Shown here: piece after piece, positions 29,361-39,028 of the stretch
Layout of the letters: each line of letters opens with the position of its first letter
Numbering within the stretch: the stretch's first letter is position 1
Assembly: GCF_002028545.1 (NCBI RefSeq)
Contig: NZ_MWPQ01000026.1
Location: 63,915-127,914 of the forward strand
Length of the DNA: 64,000 nt
Source: Nitrobacter vulgaris
GTDB taxonomy: Bacteria > Pseudomonadota > Alphaproteobacteria > Rhizobiales > Xanthobacteraceae
Reading direction: 5' to 3'
Notes under the pieces: generated by a model
Told to the model about the DNA's origin: nothing
What the model saw: only the letters and a program-made list of their open reading frames with translations
Database searches by the model: none
Program-made: the position numbers and the translations under genes

Positions 29361-30749
29361 ATGTCCGAGCGCTGGGCACCCGATAGCTGGCGCACCAAGC
29401 CCGTGCAGCAGGTTCCGGTTTATCCGGACACGAAGGTATTGGGCGAAGTCGAGGCGCAGCTTGCTACGTTTCCGCCGCTGGTGTTTGCGGGTGAGGCGCG
29501 CAATCTGAAGAAAGCCTTGGCCCGAGTCGCAAACGGCGAGGCATTTTTACTGCAGGGCGGAGACTGCGCCGAGAGCTTCGCCGAGCACGGCGCCAACAAC
29601 ATCCGCGACTTCTTCCGTGTGCTGCTACAGATGGCGGTGGTTCTGACTTATGCCGGCGCGTTGCCGGTTGTGAAGGTCGGCCGGATTGCTGGCCAGTTTG
29701 CCAAGCCGCGCTCATCTCCGATGGAGAAGATCGACGGCGTCGAATTGCCGAGCTACCGCGGCGACATCGTGAACGACATTGCGTTCAGCGCACAGTCGCG
29801 AATACCCGATCCACATCGTCAGATCATGGCTTATCGGCAGTCGGCGGCGACGCTAAACCTGCTGCGTGCCTTCGCGACCGGGGGGTTTGCCAATCTTGGC
29901 AGCGTGCATCAGTGGATGCTTGGTTTTCTGAAGGACTCCCAGCAGTCGCGCCGCTACAAGGAATTGGCCGATCGTATTTTCGACGCGCTCAATTTCATGC
30001 GCGCCTGCGGGCTCAACCTTGAGAGCCACCCGGAACTGCGGTCGACCGACATCTATACCAGTCACGAAGCGCTGCTGCTCGGTTACGAGCAGGCCTTGAC
30101 GCGGGTCGATTCCACGACCGGCGACTGGTACGCGACGTCGGGCCACATGATCTGGGTCGGCGATCGCACCCGCCAGCTTGATCATGGCCACATCGAGTAT
30201 TTCCGCGGCATCAAGAATCCGATCGGGCTGAAGTGTGGCCCGTCGCTCAAGCCGGACGAACTTTTGAAGCTGATCGACGTGCTAAATCCTGAGAATGAAC
30301 CGGGGCGCCTGACGCTCATCGGCCGCTTCGGCTCGGACAAGGTGGCCGATTATCTGCCGCAACTGATCCGCACGGTGAAGCGCGAGGGCCGTGCTGTCGT
30401 GTGGTCATGCGATCCGATGCACGGCAACACCATCACGTCGACGAGCGGCTACAAGACCCGTCCGTTCGACCGCATCCTGTCGGAGGTCAAGTCGTTCTTT
30501 AGTATCCATGCCGCGGAGGGCACGCACGCTGGCGGCGTTCATCTGGAGATGACCGGGCAGAACGTCACCGAGTGCATCGGTGGCGCGCGCGCGATCACGG
30601 ACGAGGATCTTAACGACCGCTATCACACCGTCTGTGATCCGCGCCTGAACGCCGAGCAGTCGATCGACATGGCATTCCTCATTGCCGAGTTGCTGAGGCA
30701 CGATCGGAACGGAAAGGTGAAACCTATTCCGGCGGTCTCTGGTTTCTGA
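29361..30749 (+). CDS. aroG: class II DAHP synthase (3-deoxy-7-phosphoheptulonate synthase)
   Basis: 462 residues, plant-type (class II) family: [60 protein letters not shown] and [13 protein letters not shown], which contain the metal ligands (Cys, His, Glu, Asp) and substrate-binding basic residues. It condenses phosphoenolpyruvate and erythrose-4-phosphate, the entry to the shikimate pathway. ATG 29361 is preceded by CAGGAG. It has no N-terminal regulatory domain. It is followed by nadE after 25 bases in the same direction. Confidence 0.95.
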   Translation: MSERWAPDSWRTKPVQQVPVYPDTKVLGEVEAQLATFPPLVFAGEARNLKKALARVANGEAFLLQGGDCAESFAEHGANNIRDFFRVLLQMAVVLTYAGALPVVKVGRIAGQFAKPRSSPMEKIDGVELPSYRGDIVNDIAFSAQSRIPDPHRQIMAYRQSAATLNLLRAFATGGFANLGSVHQWMLGFLKDSQQSRRYKELADRIFDALNFMRACGLNLESHPELRSTDIYTSHEALLLGYEQALTRVDSTTGDWYATSGHMIWVGDRTRQLDHGHIEYFRGIKNPIGLKCGPSLKPDELLKLIDVLNPENEPGRLTLIGRFGSDKVADYLPQLIRTVKREGRAVVWSCDPMHGNTITSTSGYKTRPFDRILSEVKSFFSIHAAEGTHAGGVHLEMTGQNVTECIGGARAITDEDLNDRYHTVCDPRLNAEQSIDMAFLIAELLRHDRNGKVKPIPAVSGF

Positions 30750-30774
30750 GACGCCGGGCGGGTAACAAGCGTCC

Positions 30775-32526
30775 ATGACCGAAACAACCTTCAAGATCAC
30801 GCTCGGCCAATTGAATCCGACGATTGGAGACATTGCCGGCAATGCCGCCAAGGCTCGCGCGGCGCGTGCCCAGGCCAAGGCCGACGGGGCCGCGCTGGTG
30901 GCGCTTCCGGAGCTGTTCATTGCCGGCTATCCGCCCGAGGATCTGGTTCTGAGGCCAGCGTTCCAGGCTGCCTGCCGCGAGGCGATCGAAGGTCTCGCGC
31001 GGGAGACCTCCGACGGCGGCCCGGCCATGCTGATCGGTACGCCATGGGTCGATGGCGGCAAACTCTATAATGCGTATGCGCTGCTGGATGAGGGGCGGGT
31101 CGCGGCGATCCGCTTCAAGGTCAATCTGCCGAACTACGGCGTGTTCGATGAAAAGCGCGTATTCGCGCGGGGGCCGGTCGGGGGACCCCTGAAAATTCGG
31201 GGCGTGCGGATCGGCGTGCCGATTTGCGAAGATACGTGGGTCGAGGAATCCGCCGAGTACGAGAACGTCGTCGAGTGCCTGGCGGAGACCGGCGCGGAAA
31301 TTCTTGTCGTTCCCAACGGCTCGCCCTATGCAAAAGGCAAGAGCGACATCAGGCTGTCGATCTCGGTCGCGCGCGTGACCGAGAGCGATCTGCCGCTGGT
31401 TTATCTCAATCAGGTCGGCGGTCAGGATGAACTGGTGTTCGACGGCGCTTCTTTTGTGTTGAATGCCGATCGCTCGTTGGCGGCCCAGCTTCCAGCCTTC
31501 GAAGAAAGCATTATCACCCTGCAATGGACCAGGTCCGCGGCAGGATGGCACTGCAACGGACCTGTCGCCCCCCAGATCGACGATGACGAAGCCGACTATG
31601 CCGCGTGTGTGTTGGGCTTGCGCGACTACGTGCGGAAGAACGGATTTCCCGGCGTGCTGCTCGGCGTATCGGGCGGCATCGACTCGGCCTTGTGCGCGGC
31701 CATCGCCGTCGATGCTCTTGGAGCGGAGTGCGTCCACGGTGTCATGCTGCCGTTCCGCTTTACCGAGCAGGTCTCGCTCGACGATGCTGCGACGCTCGCA
31801 AAGGCGCTCGGCATTCGCTACGACGTGCTGCCGATCGCGCCGGCAGTGAATGGTTTCGAGGAGATTCTCTCGGGCACGTTCGCGGGATTCCCCCGCGATA
31901 TCACGGAGGAGAACCTGCAGTCTCGCGCCCGCGGCACGCTTCTGATGGCGATGTCCAACAAGCTGGGTGCGATGGTGGTGACCACCGGCAACAAATCGGA
32001 AATGTCGGTAGGTTATGCCACGCTGTACGGTGACATGAACGGCGGCTTCAATCCGATCAAGGATATCTACAAGACCGAGGTGTTCCGGCTGGCAAGCCTG
32101 CGCAACGCGTGGAAGCCGGACGGCGCGCTTGGTCCATCGGGCGAGGTGATCCCGCCCAGCATCATCGCGAGGCCGCCGACGGCCGAGTTGCGTGAGAACC
32201 AGCTAGATCAGGATTCGCTGCCGCCCTATGAGCTACTCGACGCGATTCTCGAGCGGCTGGTCGAGCGGGAGGAACCGCTGGCGTCGATCGTCGCGGATGG
32301 GTTCGACCGCGATGTGGTCGTGCGAGTCGACCGCTTGCTGAACGCCGCCGAATACAAGCGTCGCCAGGCGGCGCCGGGCGTCAAGGTCACGCGCCGAAAT
32401 TTCGGTCGCGACCGGCGCTATCCGATCACCAACCGGTTTCGCGATTCCGGTAAACCATTGCCGGCACCGGATGAGAATCTCGTCTCGCGGTCGGGGACGG
32501 TTTCGGCGGAAGCCTTCGAGGGATGA
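30775..32526 (+). CDS. nadE: glutamine-dependent NAD+ synthetase
   Basis: 583 residues. The N-terminal nitrilase-type glutaminase domain (about 5-265) carries the triad Glu46 (LPELF), Lys115 (FKVNLP) and Cys151 (PICEDTW). The C-terminal synthetase domain (about 275-560) has the ATP P-loop GVSGGIDSALC and the downstream TTGNKSEMSVGY. It amidates deamido-NAD using glutamine-derived ammonia. It is convergent with the DUF2865 gene, with only 81 bases between them and no strong terminator visible. Confidence 0.96.
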   Translation: MTETTFKITLGQLNPTIGDIAGNAAKARAARAQAKADGAALVALPELFIAGYPPEDLVLRPAFQAACREAIEGLARETSDGGPAMLIGTPWVDGGKLYNAYALLDEGRVAAIRFKVNLPNYGVFDEKRVFARGPVGGPLKIRGVRIGVPICEDTWVEESAEYENVVECLAETGAEILVVPNGSPYAKGKSDIRLSISVARVTESDLPLVYLNQVGGQDELVFDGASFVLNADRSLAAQLPAFEESIITLQWTRSAAGWHCNGPVAPQIDDDEADYAACVLGLRDYVRKNGFPGVLLGVSGGIDSALCAAIAVDALGAECVHGVMLPFRFTEQVSLDDAATLAKALGIRYDVLPIAPAVNGFEEILSGTFAGFPRDITEENLQSRARGTLLMAMSNKLGAMVVTTGNKSEMSVGYATLYGDMNGGFNPIKDIYKTEVFRLASLRNAWKPDGALGPSGEVIPPSIIARPPTAELRENQLDQDSLPPYELLDAILERLVEREEPLASIVADGFDRDVVVRVDRLLNAAEYKRRQAAPGVKVTRRNFGRDRRYPITNRFRDSGKPLPAPDENLVSRSGTVSAEAFEG

Positions 32527-32607
32527 CGGCTGAAATCAGAGTATGACCCCGCCCCGAAGGGCCGCGCCAGCGCAAATGGGAAACCGCCATCCAATTTTCA
32601 TCCCGCT

Positions 32608-33702
32608 CTAATGCGCGGGTATGAACGTTGGCCCCACCGACCGGATCGGCTTGTTCGAGGGTGTGGAGGCGGTCGGCGCAGTATCCGCGGGGCTGGTCTG
32701 GGGTGCATCGGCTTTCGCCGCTGAGTTTTTCTTTTGCGAACCTTTGTCTCCGGTCGGCTGTGAGATTTTCCGCGCGCCGTCTTCCGTGACGATGATGTCG
32801 CCCTGCTGGGCGGCCGTCGCCTTGTCGTCAAGTCCCTTCAACGCTTCTGCCCATGTCTGGCCCGCAGCCTTGCACGAGCACGACGGATTGAACTCCTGGC
32901 GGTATCGAAATGCGTTCGGCGACGACGAATAAGGCTGCCCGCTGGTAGAGACGGCCTGATTCATGTCTTCGCCGGGATTACGATACGCGTAGAGAGCAGC
33001 GTCTGCCGCAGGACAAAGATTCTTACAGGTCCGCTCGTCGTCGGGAAACCGGCTCGGAGTGGTGGCGAACGAGATCGGAAAGTAAAAACCGTCACACGAA
33101 CGTACACAGACGGTCCGATAGGTTCCAGATTGCGCGCCCGAATCGACCGGCGGCAGGATCGTCTGATTGTCGGAGTGGTTGCCGAACAGGTCGTCGAAGA
33201 AGGAACCCTGGTTCCTCGCGGCTGCCGCATATTGCGGGCCGCAATTGTTCTGGGCCAGTGCAATCAGCACGGAGCGGCGCTGACTGTCGCGCTCGGGGCT
33301 GGCGCCGTTGCCGGCCCGCAGCCGCTCCAGGTTGGTGGTGATCTGCTGGAGGTTGGTCCGCATGCGCTGGATCTGGTGGGTGACCGGTCCGCATTGCGCG
33401 GACTGGGCATTGAAGAGCTGAAAGAATCCTGAACTGTCGCAGCCCGTGCTCCTCGCTTGCGCAATGACGTGTTCGAGCTCGGCCTGTTGCCGGCCTGCTG
33501 CCTCCTCATAGCGCCGGATCTGTCCGGCTCGCGCAGGATCGGTGCCGCCGCGGTCGATGCTTGCGAGCTGCGCCTCGAGCCGCGGGCAAATCGGATTGCC
33601 CCCTGGCGGAACGCCTTGCGCCAAGGTATCGGCGGCCGCGCCCGCAATGCCGACGGCGCAAGCCAATATTCTTATCGTGCGGGCAAAGGAAAGGTCAGGC
33701 AT
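32608..33702 (-). CDS. exported DUF2865 protein
   Basis: 364 residues with a signal peptide (about 1-29, cleavage near TLAQ-GV). The central part contains a glutamine/arginine-rich helical stretch and the conserved cysteine-containing DUF2865 region (YRTVCVRSCDGFYFPISF and DDERTCKNLCPAADAALY). Four to eight cysteines probably form disulfides in the periplasm or on the surface. The last ~70 residues are low-complexity Lys/Ser/Thr/Pro/Ala. The family is confined largely to Bradyrhizobium relatives and has no known function. Nothing recognisable lies in the 279 bases upstream (33703-33981). Confidence 0.82.
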   Translation of the reverse strand: MPDLSFARTIRILACAVGIAGAAADTLAQGVPPGGNPICPRLEAQLASIDRGGTDPARAGQIRRYEEAAGRQQAELEHVIAQARSTGCDSSGFFQLFNAQSAQCGPVTHQIQRMRTNLQQITTNLERLRAGNGASPERDSQRRSVLIALAQNNCGPQYAAAARNQGSFFDDLFGNHSDNQTILPPVDSGAQSGTYRTVCVRSCDGFYFPISFATTPSRFPDDERTCKNLCPAADAALYAYRNPGEDMNQAVSTSGQPYSSSPNAFRYRQEFNPSCSCKAAGQTWAEALKGLDDKATAAQQGDIIVTEDGARKISQPTGDKGSQKKNSAAKADAPQTSPADTAPTASTPSNKPIRSVGPTFIPAH

Positions 33703-33981
33703 GATCCGCCATCAGAGCGATCCCGGAGCGATTCTGCAAATTTGCTCTACGAAGAGGAACTGTCTTCCGCACAACGAGCCCATCGCGATGATCTTTCCGC
33801 AACCAGCGAGCCTGATTGCGTTGCGACACGCTGATGGTGCAGGCTGGATGCGTTACTTAGATGGCCGTTCGCCAGCGTGGCCGTGTCTTATCCGCTTCTC
33901 GCGGCAGCGTCACGTCGTTTCCGGGGCGCGAGTGTGGCGGCCTTGGTGCGACACAGGCTTTTCCTGCTATGAATCGGCGCG

Positions 33982-34302
33982 TTAACGTTGACAGGTAATT
34001 GCGACGTACTCGTTGCAGCCGCTGTGCCGGCAGGAATTTGTGGACCCTCGAATCGAATCCGTCATCTCGTCAGGCCGGACGCGTCTGTAAGCGATGGCCT
34101 GTGCAAAATCGCGTGACCGGCAGTAGGAATGCGCGGCGTAGGCTCCGCAGCTTTCGCCTTGGGCAAGGCACTGGTCAACGCCATACCCGTCGGCGTGGTT
34201 GGCAATGATGAAGATGCGGCTGTCGGCGCATGCGGTGGCTGCAAAGAGAGCCACGCCTGCCAGAATGACGGGAAAAACCCGAACTGCGGGGAGAATATGC
34301 AT
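33982..34302 (-). CDS. small exported cysteine-rich protein, function unknown
   Basis: 106 residues from ATG 34302 (a GTG at 34344 would add 14). A signal peptide covers about 1-27 (cleavage near CADS). The mature part has six cysteines (in VDQCLAQGESCGAYAAHSYC, NSCRHSGC and AITCQR), an arrangement that suggests disulfide bonds in the periplasm. I do not recognise a named family, though the look is of a conserved Nitrobacteraceae hypothetical. Same strand as DUF2865, 279 bases upstream of it; divergent from cysS. Confidence 0.6.
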   Translation of the reverse strand: MHILPAVRVFPVILAGVALFAATACADSRIFIIANHADGYGVDQCLAQGESCGAYAAHSYCRSRDFAQAIAYRRVRPDEMTDSIRGSTNSCRHSGCNEYVAITCQR

Positions 34303-34553
34303 GATGGGCCGGGAAAAGGAGAAGGTGATGGCGGAGTTCGCCACGGGGAATACGGGGCGATTTCGCGGCGAAATAAGGCGTTTATGGGGCGCAACTTGAC
34401 GATGTACCCCGGCTGTTCCATGTTGACCGGAATGAACGGTTTCCTCGCCATTTGTGGCATTTGCCGCGAGATTACGGGCTAGCGATTCGCTGGCCGAGGC
34501 CGTCTTTTCTCACAATAGAGCACTGGACGCCCGGCGGTTTGGAGCGGGATTCT

Positions 34554-35987
34554 ATGGAACTGCGTCTTTACGATACGCTGACTAAGGAAAAGCGTGTTTT
34601 CACGCCGATCGATCCGTCGAACGTGCGGATGTATGTCTGCGGGCCGACCGTCTACGACTTTGCCCATATCGGCAACGCGCGGCCGGTCATCGTATTCGAC
34701 GTGCTGTTCCGGCTGCTGCGACACATCTACGGCACCGACCATGTCACCTACGTCCGCAACATCACCGACGTCGACGACAAGATCAACGACCGCGCGGGGC
34801 GGGATTTTCCGGGCCTGCCGCTGAACGAGGCGATCCGCAAGGTCACCGAAAAGACGGCCGCGCAGTTTCAGGCCGATGTCGCCGCGCTCGGCTGCCTGCC
34901 GCCGACGCATCAGCCGCGCGCCACCGAATTCGTGGCTCCGCGCGCCGACGGCAAGGCTGACATGGTGACGTTGATCAGGCAGTTGATCGCGCGCGGCCAT
35001 GCTTATGAGGCCGGCGGCGAGGTGCTGTTCGACGTGCAGTCGATGCCGGACTACGGGCTGCTGTCAGGCCGCAGGCTGGATGAGCAGAAGGCCGGCGCGC
35101 GGGTCGCGGTGGACGCGCACAAGAAGAACCCGGCCGATTTCGTGCTGTGGAAACTGTCGTCGGATAACGAGCCGGGCTGGGACAGCCCGTGGGGCAGGGG
35201 TCGTCCCGGCTGGCACATCGAATGCTCGGCCATGAGCGCGGCCTATCTCGGCGAGGTCTTCGATATCCACGGCGGCGGCCTCGACCTGATCTTTCCTCAC
35301 CACGAAAACGAGATCGCACAATCGCGCTGCGCCCACGGCGCGCACGCCATGGCGAATTATTGGATGCACAACGGCTTCCTGCAGGTCGAAGGCGAGAAGA
35401 TGTCGAAGAGTCTCGGCAACTTCGTGACGATCAATGAGCTTTTGACCACGGAGAAGTTTGGTGGACGGAAGTGGCCGGGTGAGGTGTTGCGGCTGAATAT
35501 GTTACGTACCCACTATCGCCAGCCGATCGATTGGACGACCAAGGCCTTGGAAGAAAGTGAAACTATTCTTCGTCGCATCTGCGGTAGAATAAAACAGTTT
35601 GATTATGTGCGTCGCGGAATGGCGGCGAAAGAACGATCGGGTCAACTGAATCTCTCACCGGAAATATTAGAGGCGCTCGTTGATGATCTGAATACTCCGT
35701 TGATGGTCTCGAGGGTTGGTGAACTCAAGTACGACGACGATTTTGATCAAGCGCTATTGTCCATTGGTATCGACGTATTTTCATACGCGCGTTGGCTGCG
35801 ATCGCAGGAGCAGCAAGCAGGTTCGAACGTCGATGAATTAGTGGCCGCTCGCCTTGAGGCAAGAAAGCGAAAAGACTTCGCCGAATCCGATCGCATACGC
35901 GACGAACTCGCCGCGATGGGCGTTGTGCTGAAGGACGGCAAGGACGCCGACGGCAAGCCGGTGACGACATGGGAGATCGCGCGATGA
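34554..35987 (+). CDS. cysS: cysteinyl-tRNA synthetase
   Basis: 477 residues from ATG 34554 with GGAG upstream; an upstream extension to 34452 is not conserved. Class I signatures are FAHIGNARP (HIGH) and EKMSKSLGN (KMSKS); zinc ligands include Cys near 28 (YVCGPTVYD), the Cys in [10 protein letters not shown] and the HHENE motif. It charges tRNA-Cys. The C-terminal third (about 35420-35880) is visibly poorer in GC and uses codons such as AGA, ATA, TTA and CTA that are rare in the first two thirds, then the last ~100 bases return to normal. The stop overlaps a 37-codon gene as ATGA. Confidence 0.96.
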   Translation: MELRLYDTLTKEKRVFTPIDPSNVRMYVCGPTVYDFAHIGNARPVIVFDVLFRLLRHIYGTDHVTYVRNITDVDDKINDRAGRDFPGLPLNEAIRKVTEKTAAQFQADVAALGCLPPTHQPRATEFVAPRADGKADMVTLIRQLIARGHAYEAGGEVLFDVQSMPDYGLLSGRRLDEQKAGARVAVDAHKKNPADFVLWKLSSDNEPGWDSPWGRGRPGWHIECSAMSAAYLGEVFDIHGGGLDLIFPHHENEIAQSRCAHGAHAMANYWMHNGFLQVEGEKMSKSLGNFVTINELLTTEKFGGRKWPGEVLRLNMLRTHYRQPIDWTTKALEESETILRRICGRIKQFDYVRRGMAAKERSGQLNLSPEILEALVDDLNTPLMVSRVGELKYDDDFDQALLSIGIDVFSYARWLRSQEQQAGSNVDELVAARLEARKRKDFAESDRIRDELAAMGVVLKDGKDADGKPVTTWEIAR

Positions 35988-36097
35988 CCAAGCCGGAGAC
36001 GCCGTTTCCGAAACACTGGCGCTATTACATTTTCATCAAGTGGGCGGTGATTGTCGCAGCGGTCGTGCTGGTCGCCCGTCTGTTCGGAGTGTTCTGA
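35984..36097 (+). CDS. 37-residue single-span membrane protein
   Basis: A short frame ([20 protein letters not shown]..., ending LFGVF) starts at the ATG that overlaps the cysS stop (ATGA) and ends five bases before the GNAT gene. It has a polar, aromatic-rich N-terminus with basic residues followed by one hydrophobic span (about residues 19-34), consistent with a one-pass inner-membrane microprotein. The tight fit between two genes and the ATGA junction support translation. No known family is recognised. Confidence 0.6.
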   Translation: MTKPETPFPKHWRYYIFIKWAVIVAAVVLVARLFGVF

Positions 36098-36101
36098 CGC
36101 G

Positions 36102-36602
36102 ATGGGACAGGCGCTTCTCAAACCCGCGCTGCGGCCGATGTTGCCTGCCGATGTTCCCGTGCTGGCGGCGATCTTCGTCGCAAGCATCGAGGAGCTCACC
36201 GGCGATGACTATAACGAGGCGCAGCAGATTGCCTGGGCTGCCGCTGCGGATGATGAGGACAAATTCGGCGCGCGGCTCGCGCGCGAACTGACGCTGGTGG
36301 CGACGCTTCAGAGTTCGCCGGTTGGCTTTGCGTCGCTCAAGGGCGCCGATCACATCGACATGCTCTATGTGCATCCGAGCGCGGCGAGGCATGGGGTTGC
36401 GACCGCGCTATGCGATGCGCTTGAGAAGCTTGCCGGCGCGCGCGGCGCCACGGCGCTGACCGTGGAAGCCAGCGATACGGCGGAGCGATTCTTCGCCAAG
36501 CGCGGCTACGTCGCGATGCAACGCAATTCGGTGACGATCGGCGACGAGTGGCTGGCCAATACCACGATGAAGAAAACGCTGGCGGAGGGAGGGGCGGCAT
36601 GA
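36102..36602 (+). CDS. GNAT-family N-acetyltransferase
   Basis: 166 residues from ATG 36102; an earlier start would run into the 37-codon gene. The acetyl-CoA fold is seen as IDMLYVHPSAARHGVATAL (motif A, with the Q/RxxGxG/A pattern in ARHGVA) and TVEASDTAERFFAKRGYVAMQRNSV (motif B), ending in LANTTMKKTL. The acceptor is unknown. It overlaps cimA as ATGA and appears to be part of a cysS-microprotein-GNAT-cimA run. Confidence 0.88.
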   Translation: MGQALLKPALRPMLPADVPVLAAIFVASIEELTGDDYNEAQQIAWAAAADDEDKFGARLARELTLVATLQSSPVGFASLKGADHIDMLYVHPSAARHGVATALCDALEKLAGARGATALTVEASDTAERFFAKRGYVAMQRNSVTIGDEWLANTTMKKTLAEGGAA

Positions 36603-38197
36603 GCCGCGAACGCCTCTATCTGTTCGACACCACGTTGCGGGACGGCGCCCAGACCAACGGCGTCGATTTCACGTTGCAGGACAAGCAGGTGATCGCGAAG
36701 ATGCTGGACGATCTCGGCATCGACTATGTCGAGGGCGGCTATCCCGGCGCCAATCCGACCGATACCGAGTTTTTTTCGCAGAAGCCAACGCTCCGTCATG
36801 CGCGGTTCACCGCTTTCGGTATGACGCGCCGTCCTGGCCGATCTACCTCCAACGATCCCGGATTGGCCGCGCTGATCGAGGCCGAGGCGGATGCGATCTG
36901 CTTTGTCGCGAAATCGTCCGCCTATCAGGTCAGGGTCGCGCTCGGAACCACGAACGACGAAAATCTGGCGTCGATCCGCGACAGCGTGAAGGCAGCCAAG
37001 GCAGTTGGCCGCGAGGTCATGGTGGACTGCGAGCACTTTTTTGACGGCTACAGGGAAGACCCGGTGTTCGCGCTGGCCTGTGCCATGGCGGCTTACGAGT
37101 CTGGCGCGCGGTGGGTGGTGCTGTGCGACACCAATGGCGGCACCATGCCGAACGAGATCGAGGCGACGGTTCGCGAGGTGACGAGGCACGTCCCCGGCAG
37201 CCATCTCGGTATCCACGCCCATAATGACACCGAGCAGGCGGTCGCCAATTCCCTTGCCGCGGTGCGCGCAGGGGCGCGGCAAATTCAGGGCACCTTGAAC
37301 GGCCTCGGCGAACGTTGCGGCAATGCCAATCTCTGTTCGTTGATACCGACGTTGAAGTTAAAGAAAGAATTCGCCGACCTCTTCGACATCGGGGTAACCG
37401 AGGATCGGCTTGCGGCTCTGACGCAGGCATCGCGCACGCTCGACAATATGCTCAACCGCGCGCCGAACCGGCATGCGCCCTACGTCGGCGAAAGCGCGTT
37501 CGTTACCAAGACCGGCATTCATGCGTCTGCGATCCTCAAGGATCCTGCGACGTACGAGCATGTCCCGCCGGAATCGGTCGGCAACCGCCGCAAGGTGCTG
37601 GTATCGGATCAGGCCGGCCGTTCAAACGTGCTTGCCGAACTTGAGCGCGCCAACATCGCGTTCGACAGGAACGATCCGAAGCTCGGGCGGCTGATCCAGG
37701 AGATGAAGGAGCGCGAGGCGGCGGGCTACGCCTACGAATCCGCGAACGCGTCGTTCGACCTCTTGGCGCGGCGCACGCTCGGCCGCGTGCCGGAGTATTT
37801 CGACGTCGAGCAGTTCGATGTCAACGTCGAGCAGCGCTACAATTCCCACGGTCAGCGCATCACTGTTGCGATGGCGGTCGTGAAGGTCAGGGTCGACGGC
37901 CGGCCCCTGATTTCGGCTGCCGAAGGTAACGGTCCTGTCAACGCGCTCGATGTCGCCTTGCGCAAGGATCTCGGCAAATATCAGAAATACATCGAGGGGC
38001 TGAAGCTGATCGATTATCGCGTGCGTATCCTCAACGGGGGCACGGAAGCCGTGACGCGGGTACTGCTCGAGAGCGAGGACGAGGAGGGCGAGCGCTGGAC
38101 CACGATCGGCGTGTCGCCCAATATCATCGATGCGTCGTTTCAGGCCCTGATGGATTCGGTTTTTTACAAGCTGGTGAAGTCCGGCGCGTCACCGTAA
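36599..38197 (+). CDS. cimA: citramalate synthase
   Basis: 532 residues. DRE-TIM metallolyase family: FDTTLRDGAQTNGVDF, HAHNDTEQAVANS, NGLGERCGNANL, with a C-terminal regulatory LeuA-type dimer domain (about 400-532). The variant TLRDGAQTNG and EGGYPGANPTD mark the TIGR00977 citramalate synthase group rather than 2-isopropylmalate synthase. It condenses pyruvate and acetyl-CoA to (R)-citramalate, a threonine-independent route to 2-ketobutyrate and isoleucine. Feedback control by isoleucine is expected from the family. It is convergent with the LOG-family gene, 20 bases apart. Confidence 0.92.
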   Translation: MSRERLYLFDTTLRDGAQTNGVDFTLQDKQVIAKMLDDLGIDYVEGGYPGANPTDTEFFSQKPTLRHARFTAFGMTRRPGRSTSNDPGLAALIEAEADAICFVAKSSAYQVRVALGTTNDENLASIRDSVKAAKAVGREVMVDCEHFFDGYREDPVFALACAMAAYESGARWVVLCDTNGGTMPNEIEATVREVTRHVPGSHLGIHAHNDTEQAVANSLAAVRAGARQIQGTLNGLGERCGNANLCSLIPTLKLKKEFADLFDIGVTEDRLAALTQASRTLDNMLNRAPNRHAPYVGESAFVTKTGIHASAILKDPATYEHVPPESVGNRRKVLVSDQAGRSNVLAELERANIAFDRNDPKLGRLIQEMKEREAAGYAYESANASFDLLARRTLGRVPEYFDVEQFDVNVEQRYNSHGQRITVAMAVVKVRVDGRPLISAAEGNGPVNALDVALRKDLGKYQKYIEGLKLIDYRVRILNGGTEAVTRVLLESEDEEGERWTTIGVSPNIIDASFQALMDSVFYKLVKSGASP

Positions 38198-38217
38198 ACG
38201 ATCCCGTTGCCGTTTAG

Positions 38218-38820
38218 TTATAGTCGGTCGGCGACGTCGGCCGGCATGTGTTTCGAGTCCAGCGTGCCGCTCGCGGCGATGCGGAGTTTCGGCAGGATGT
38301 CCTCCACCCGGTCGGCCTGCAGGACATTCACTGCGAGCGTGGGTCGGATGAAGGCGGTATCCCTCATATGAGCGAGCAGAGCGAGCAGCGGCTCCCAGAA
38401 ACCGTCGACATTTGCCAGCATGATCGGCTTGCTGTGTCGTCCGAGCTGCTGCCAGGTGAGCTGCTCAACCAGCTCCTCCAGCGTGCCGACCCCGCCTGGC
38501 AGAGCGACGAACGCGTCCGAGCGCTCGAACATCAGGCGCTTGCGTTCGTGCATATCGCGGGTGACGATCATCTCCTGCACGCGCGACAGCGCATGTTCGC
38601 GTGCGGTCAGGAAATCCGGAATGATGCCGGTGACGATTCCGCCGTGATCGAGGGTCGCGGTCGCGATGGCGCCCATCAGGCCGACCGAGCCGCCGCCATA
38701 GACCAGCCCGACCTTGTTCCGGGCAAGAGCTCTACCAAAATCAACGGCAGCTTCGACGAAATTGGGATTTGTACCGGGACCTGAGCCGCAATAGACACAG
38801 ACCGTTTTGATGGTGTTCAT
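38218..38820 (-). CDS. LOG-family nucleoside 5'-monophosphate phosphoribohydrolase
   Basis: 200 residues with the TIGR00730/LOG pattern: VCVYCGSGPG, VYGGGSVGLMGA, MHERKRLM and the catalytic PGGVGTLEELVEQLTW (PGGxGTxxE). The family releases the base from nucleoside monophosphates, including cytokinin ribotides in plants and their bacteria; in free-living bacteria it may simply be nucleotide housekeeping. It is divergent from the Atm1-like gene, with 208 bases between starts that contain a perfect inverted repeat. Confidence 0.9.
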   Translation of the reverse strand: MNTIKTVCVYCGSGPGTNPNFVEAAVDFGRALARNKVGLVYGGGSVGLMGAIATATLDHGGIVTGIIPDFLTAREHALSRVQEMIVTRDMHERKRLMFERSDAFVALPGGVGTLEELVEQLTWQQLGRHSKPIMLANVDGFWEPLLALLAHMRDTAFIRPTLAVNVLQADRVEDILPKLRIAASGTLDSKHMPADVADRL

Positions 38821-38867
38821 AGAATCGATGTGGCCCAGAACAATTGCAGCGTCAAGGCTCGGCTATT

Positions 38868-38891
38868 GCCGGCACGGGGTCAAGTGCCGGC
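38868..38891. repeat. perfect 8-bp inverted repeat between divergent genes
   Basis: GCCGGCAC-ggggtcaa-GTGCCGGC, about 47 bases upstream of the LOG-family start and 140 bases upstream of the exporter start. It could be an operator or a hairpin in the LOG-gene leader. Confidence 0.5.
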
Positions 38892-39028
38892 GGGTGGCCT
38901 CCGTAGCGAAAAGAATTGCCGGGTAAGGGTGCATGCAGCATCCAAACGCTCTATATGACCTGGATATATGACCTCGACTAGACGATATTTGCGGCTGCGG
39001 ACGCCATTTCCGGGTTCAGGCCTCAGCG

